Source: Actinomycetaceae bacterium MB13-C1-2
GTDB taxonomy: Bacteria; Actinomycetota; Actinomycetes; Actinomycetales; Actinomycetaceae
Length of the DNA stretch: 64,000 nucleotides
Direction of reading: 5' to 3'
Assembly (NCBI GenBank): GCA_035621235.1
Contig: CP141731.1
Location: 930,001-994,000, forward strand
Part shown: positions 63,912 to 64,000 of the stretch, piece after piece
Layout of the letters: each line of letters opens with the position of its first letter
Numbering within the stretch: position 1 is the stretch's first letter
Made by a program: the position numbers and the translations under genes
Notes under the pieces: model-generated
The model's database searches: none
What the model saw: the letters and a program-made list of their open reading frames with translations, nothing else
What the model was told of the DNA's origin: nothing

Positions 63912-64000
63912 TAAAGAGCCGGTACCACTCTGGCCTAGTCAGTTGAATGTCAGAGCCGCCCGCAGCCGCCCTAACCCGATCCGGAGTGGTCGTACCCAGG
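63886..64000 (-). CDS. Aldo/keto reductase, C-terminal end only
   Basis: A minus-strand frame enters from the right edge and stops at a TAA (63886-63888). The 37 visible residues read TTPDRVRAAAGGSDIQLTRP, then EWYRLFRAAGHLVP, matching the C-terminal end of YdhF-type aldo/keto reductases (cofactor-binding arginine loop followed by the EWYxLYxAA helix). The catalytic part lies beyond the window. Confidence 0.7.
   Translation of the reverse strand, partial: LGTTTPDRVRAAAGGSDIQLTRPEWYRLFRAAGHLVP

Overview
The window looks like chromosome of a host-associated actinobacterium of moderate GC (roughly mid-to-high 50s percent by eye), most like the Actinomycetaceae. This placement is inferred from gene content: the fhaA-fhaB-pstP-rodA-pbpA-pknA-pknB block, crgA, class E sortase, DUF881, actinobacterial-type inositol-1-phosphate synthase, a class Ib ribonucleotide reductase (nrdHIE plus nrdF), luxS and a secreted serpin. 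GTG and TTG starts are common.

Layout. 1-4.5 kb (minus strand): a MatC-like carrier, a nucleotidyltransferase-phosphohexomutase fusion and the N-terminal part of a GH94 disaccharide phosphorylase, probably a chitobiose/cellobiose phosphorolysis locus. 4.6-12 kb: housekeeping and poorly characterised genes (DUF4097-like, 2-hydroxyacid dehydrogenase, histidine phosphatase, nitroreductase, TSUP exporter, DUF1524 nuclease, SRAP/YedK, TRIC channel). 12-24 kb: alpha/beta hydrolase, a very long HrpA helicase, SprT-like protease, a PadR-ino1 pair with a perfect operator palindrome, a PF09818-type ATPase, RNase H and a formate/nitrite channel. 24-30 kb: GH1 beta-glucosidase, nrdF, then a small accessory patch with a Doc-type toxin-antitoxin pair and a frameshifted IS1634-type element followed by a gene remnant. 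30-35 kb: an ABC exporter-YxeA operon divergent from a histidine kinase/response regulator, then a lone zinc/manganese-binding lipoprotein. 36-43 kb: DUF1684 protein, low-molecular-weight phosphatase, a secreted lysozyme-like protein, a candidate MITE, a serpin lipoprotein and nrdHIE with paired NrdR boxes. 43-50 kb: serine dehydratase, luxS overlapping a gene that joins SAH/MTA nucleosidase to PurH, a carboxylesterase next to a 65-bp tandem repeat, a DUF805 protein and tRNA-Leu(CAG). 50.5-64 kb: the cell-wall growth and Ser/Thr kinase operon, then a small membrane protein, sortase E, DUF881, CrgA, rhomboid and cyclophilin genes. The right edge cuts an aldo/keto reductase gene.

Three items stand out. 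First, the mutase is fused to a GlmU-like domain whose pyrophosphorylase signature has decayed, next to a GH94 gene that resembles chitobiose phosphorylase. Second, the nucleosidase that feeds LuxS is fused in frame to PurH. Third, a structured repeat of about 70 bp (long outer arms around CAATCAGATAGGGG plus an inner hairpin) occurs four times, always beside the 3' end of a gene. All functional statements rest on motif recognition from the sequence alone; no database search was run.
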